Shown: positions 63,937-64,000 of the stretch, piece after piece
Numbering within the stretch: the first letter of the stretch is position 1
Layout of the letters: the number at the start of each line of letters is the position of its first letter
Source of the DNA: Anas platyrhynchos
Taxonomy: Eukaryota; Chordata; Aves; Anseriformes; Anatidae
Reading direction: 5' to 3'
Assembly: GCF_047663525.1 (NCBI RefSeq)
Contig: NC_092617.1
Coordinates: forward strand, 3,910,501-3,974,500
DNA: 64,000 bases
Notes under the pieces: model-generated
Told to the model about the DNA's origin: nothing
Seen by the model: only the letters and a program-made list of their open reading frames with translations
Database searches by the model: none
Translations under genes and position numbers: made by a program

Positions 63937-64000
63937 GTGCAGGGATGGGATAAGGAAAGCCAAGGCACGGATGGAACTGAGCTTGGCAAGCGATGCAAGG
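63937..64000 (+). mobile_element. CR1 LINE fragment, runs off the window
   Basis: GTGCAGGGATGGGATAAGGA followed by CR1 linker-type codons. The junction with repeat B is the same as at about 18270 on the minus strand. The exact start is uncertain by about 20 bp. Confidence 0.65.

Noticed and set aside
1-64000. tRNA, rRNA or small RNA genes
   Set aside because: No cloverleaf, B-box pair or rRNA-like stretch was recognised by eye. The tRNA-His match at 2536 is the retroviral primer site, not a gene.

Overview
The window looks like genomic DNA from a bird. It carries intronless family-14-like olfactory receptor (OR) genes of the avian gamma-c expansion type, CR1 LINEs with the ATTCTATG-type 3' end, ERVL LTRs of the common avian type, and one class I endogenous retrovirus. 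No bacterial, phage or plasmid features are present. The ORs are the only host protein-coding genes I can support. Everything else is mobile elements, tandem repeats and low-copy modules that duplicated together with the ORs.

Layout. 1-2023: an OR-upstream-type repeat module, cut off by a class I ERV (2024-8815; tRNA-His primer binding site; two LTRs; gag, pol and env all broken). 8816-11575: OR 3'-flank modules. 11576-11697: C-terminal OR fragment fused to an ERVL remnant (to 12961). 13039-13971 (-): OR1. 14000-20930: upstream modules and a CR1. 20957-21910 (+): OR2. 21911-27010: 3' flank. 27217-28176 (-): OR3. 28205-30668: upstream module. 30680-32731: a 2-kb minisatellite with an 11-bp unit. 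32732-33684: CR1. 33685-35825: ERVL remnant with broken pol and a 3' LTR. 36205-37503: solo LTR with a perfect 5-bp target duplication. 38046-38999 (+): OR4. 39000-43545: 3' flank. 43548-43925 (-): OR5, a truncated pseudogene. 43926-51236: upstream modules, ERVL and CR1 pieces. 51252-52193 (+): OR6. 52194-57835: 3' flank modules. 57836-60821: a nearly complete CR1 (-) whose single ORF is interrupted by one stop codon. 60822-64000: further copies of the modules and CR1 pieces.

Organisation. The six ORs alternate -,+,-,+,-,+, forming three head-to-head pairs about 7-10 kb apart (OR1/OR2, OR3/OR4, OR5/OR6), separated by tail-to-tail intervals. The same upstream and downstream modules recur around each gene, so the locus appears to have grown by duplication of an inverted unit. 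The most striking signal is about 3.8 kb of almost perfect identity between OR2 and OR4. It begins sharply inside the coding region just after the DRY motif and ends sharply in the 3' flank, with more diverged paralogous sequence on both sides. Gene conversion, recent duplication or an assembly effect could each explain this. OR6 also looks like a mosaic.

How the parts work together. The ORs are odorant-sensing seven-transmembrane receptors expected to signal through olfactory G proteins. Four of the five intact ones keep standard motifs or mild variants; OR3 has lost the TM7 NPxxY proline. A polypyrimidine tract and AG acceptor lie 13-26 nt upstream of each start codon, as expected for an OR with an untranslated 5' exon and a single coding exon. 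All identity statements come from comparing the sequence by eye; no alignment or database search was run.
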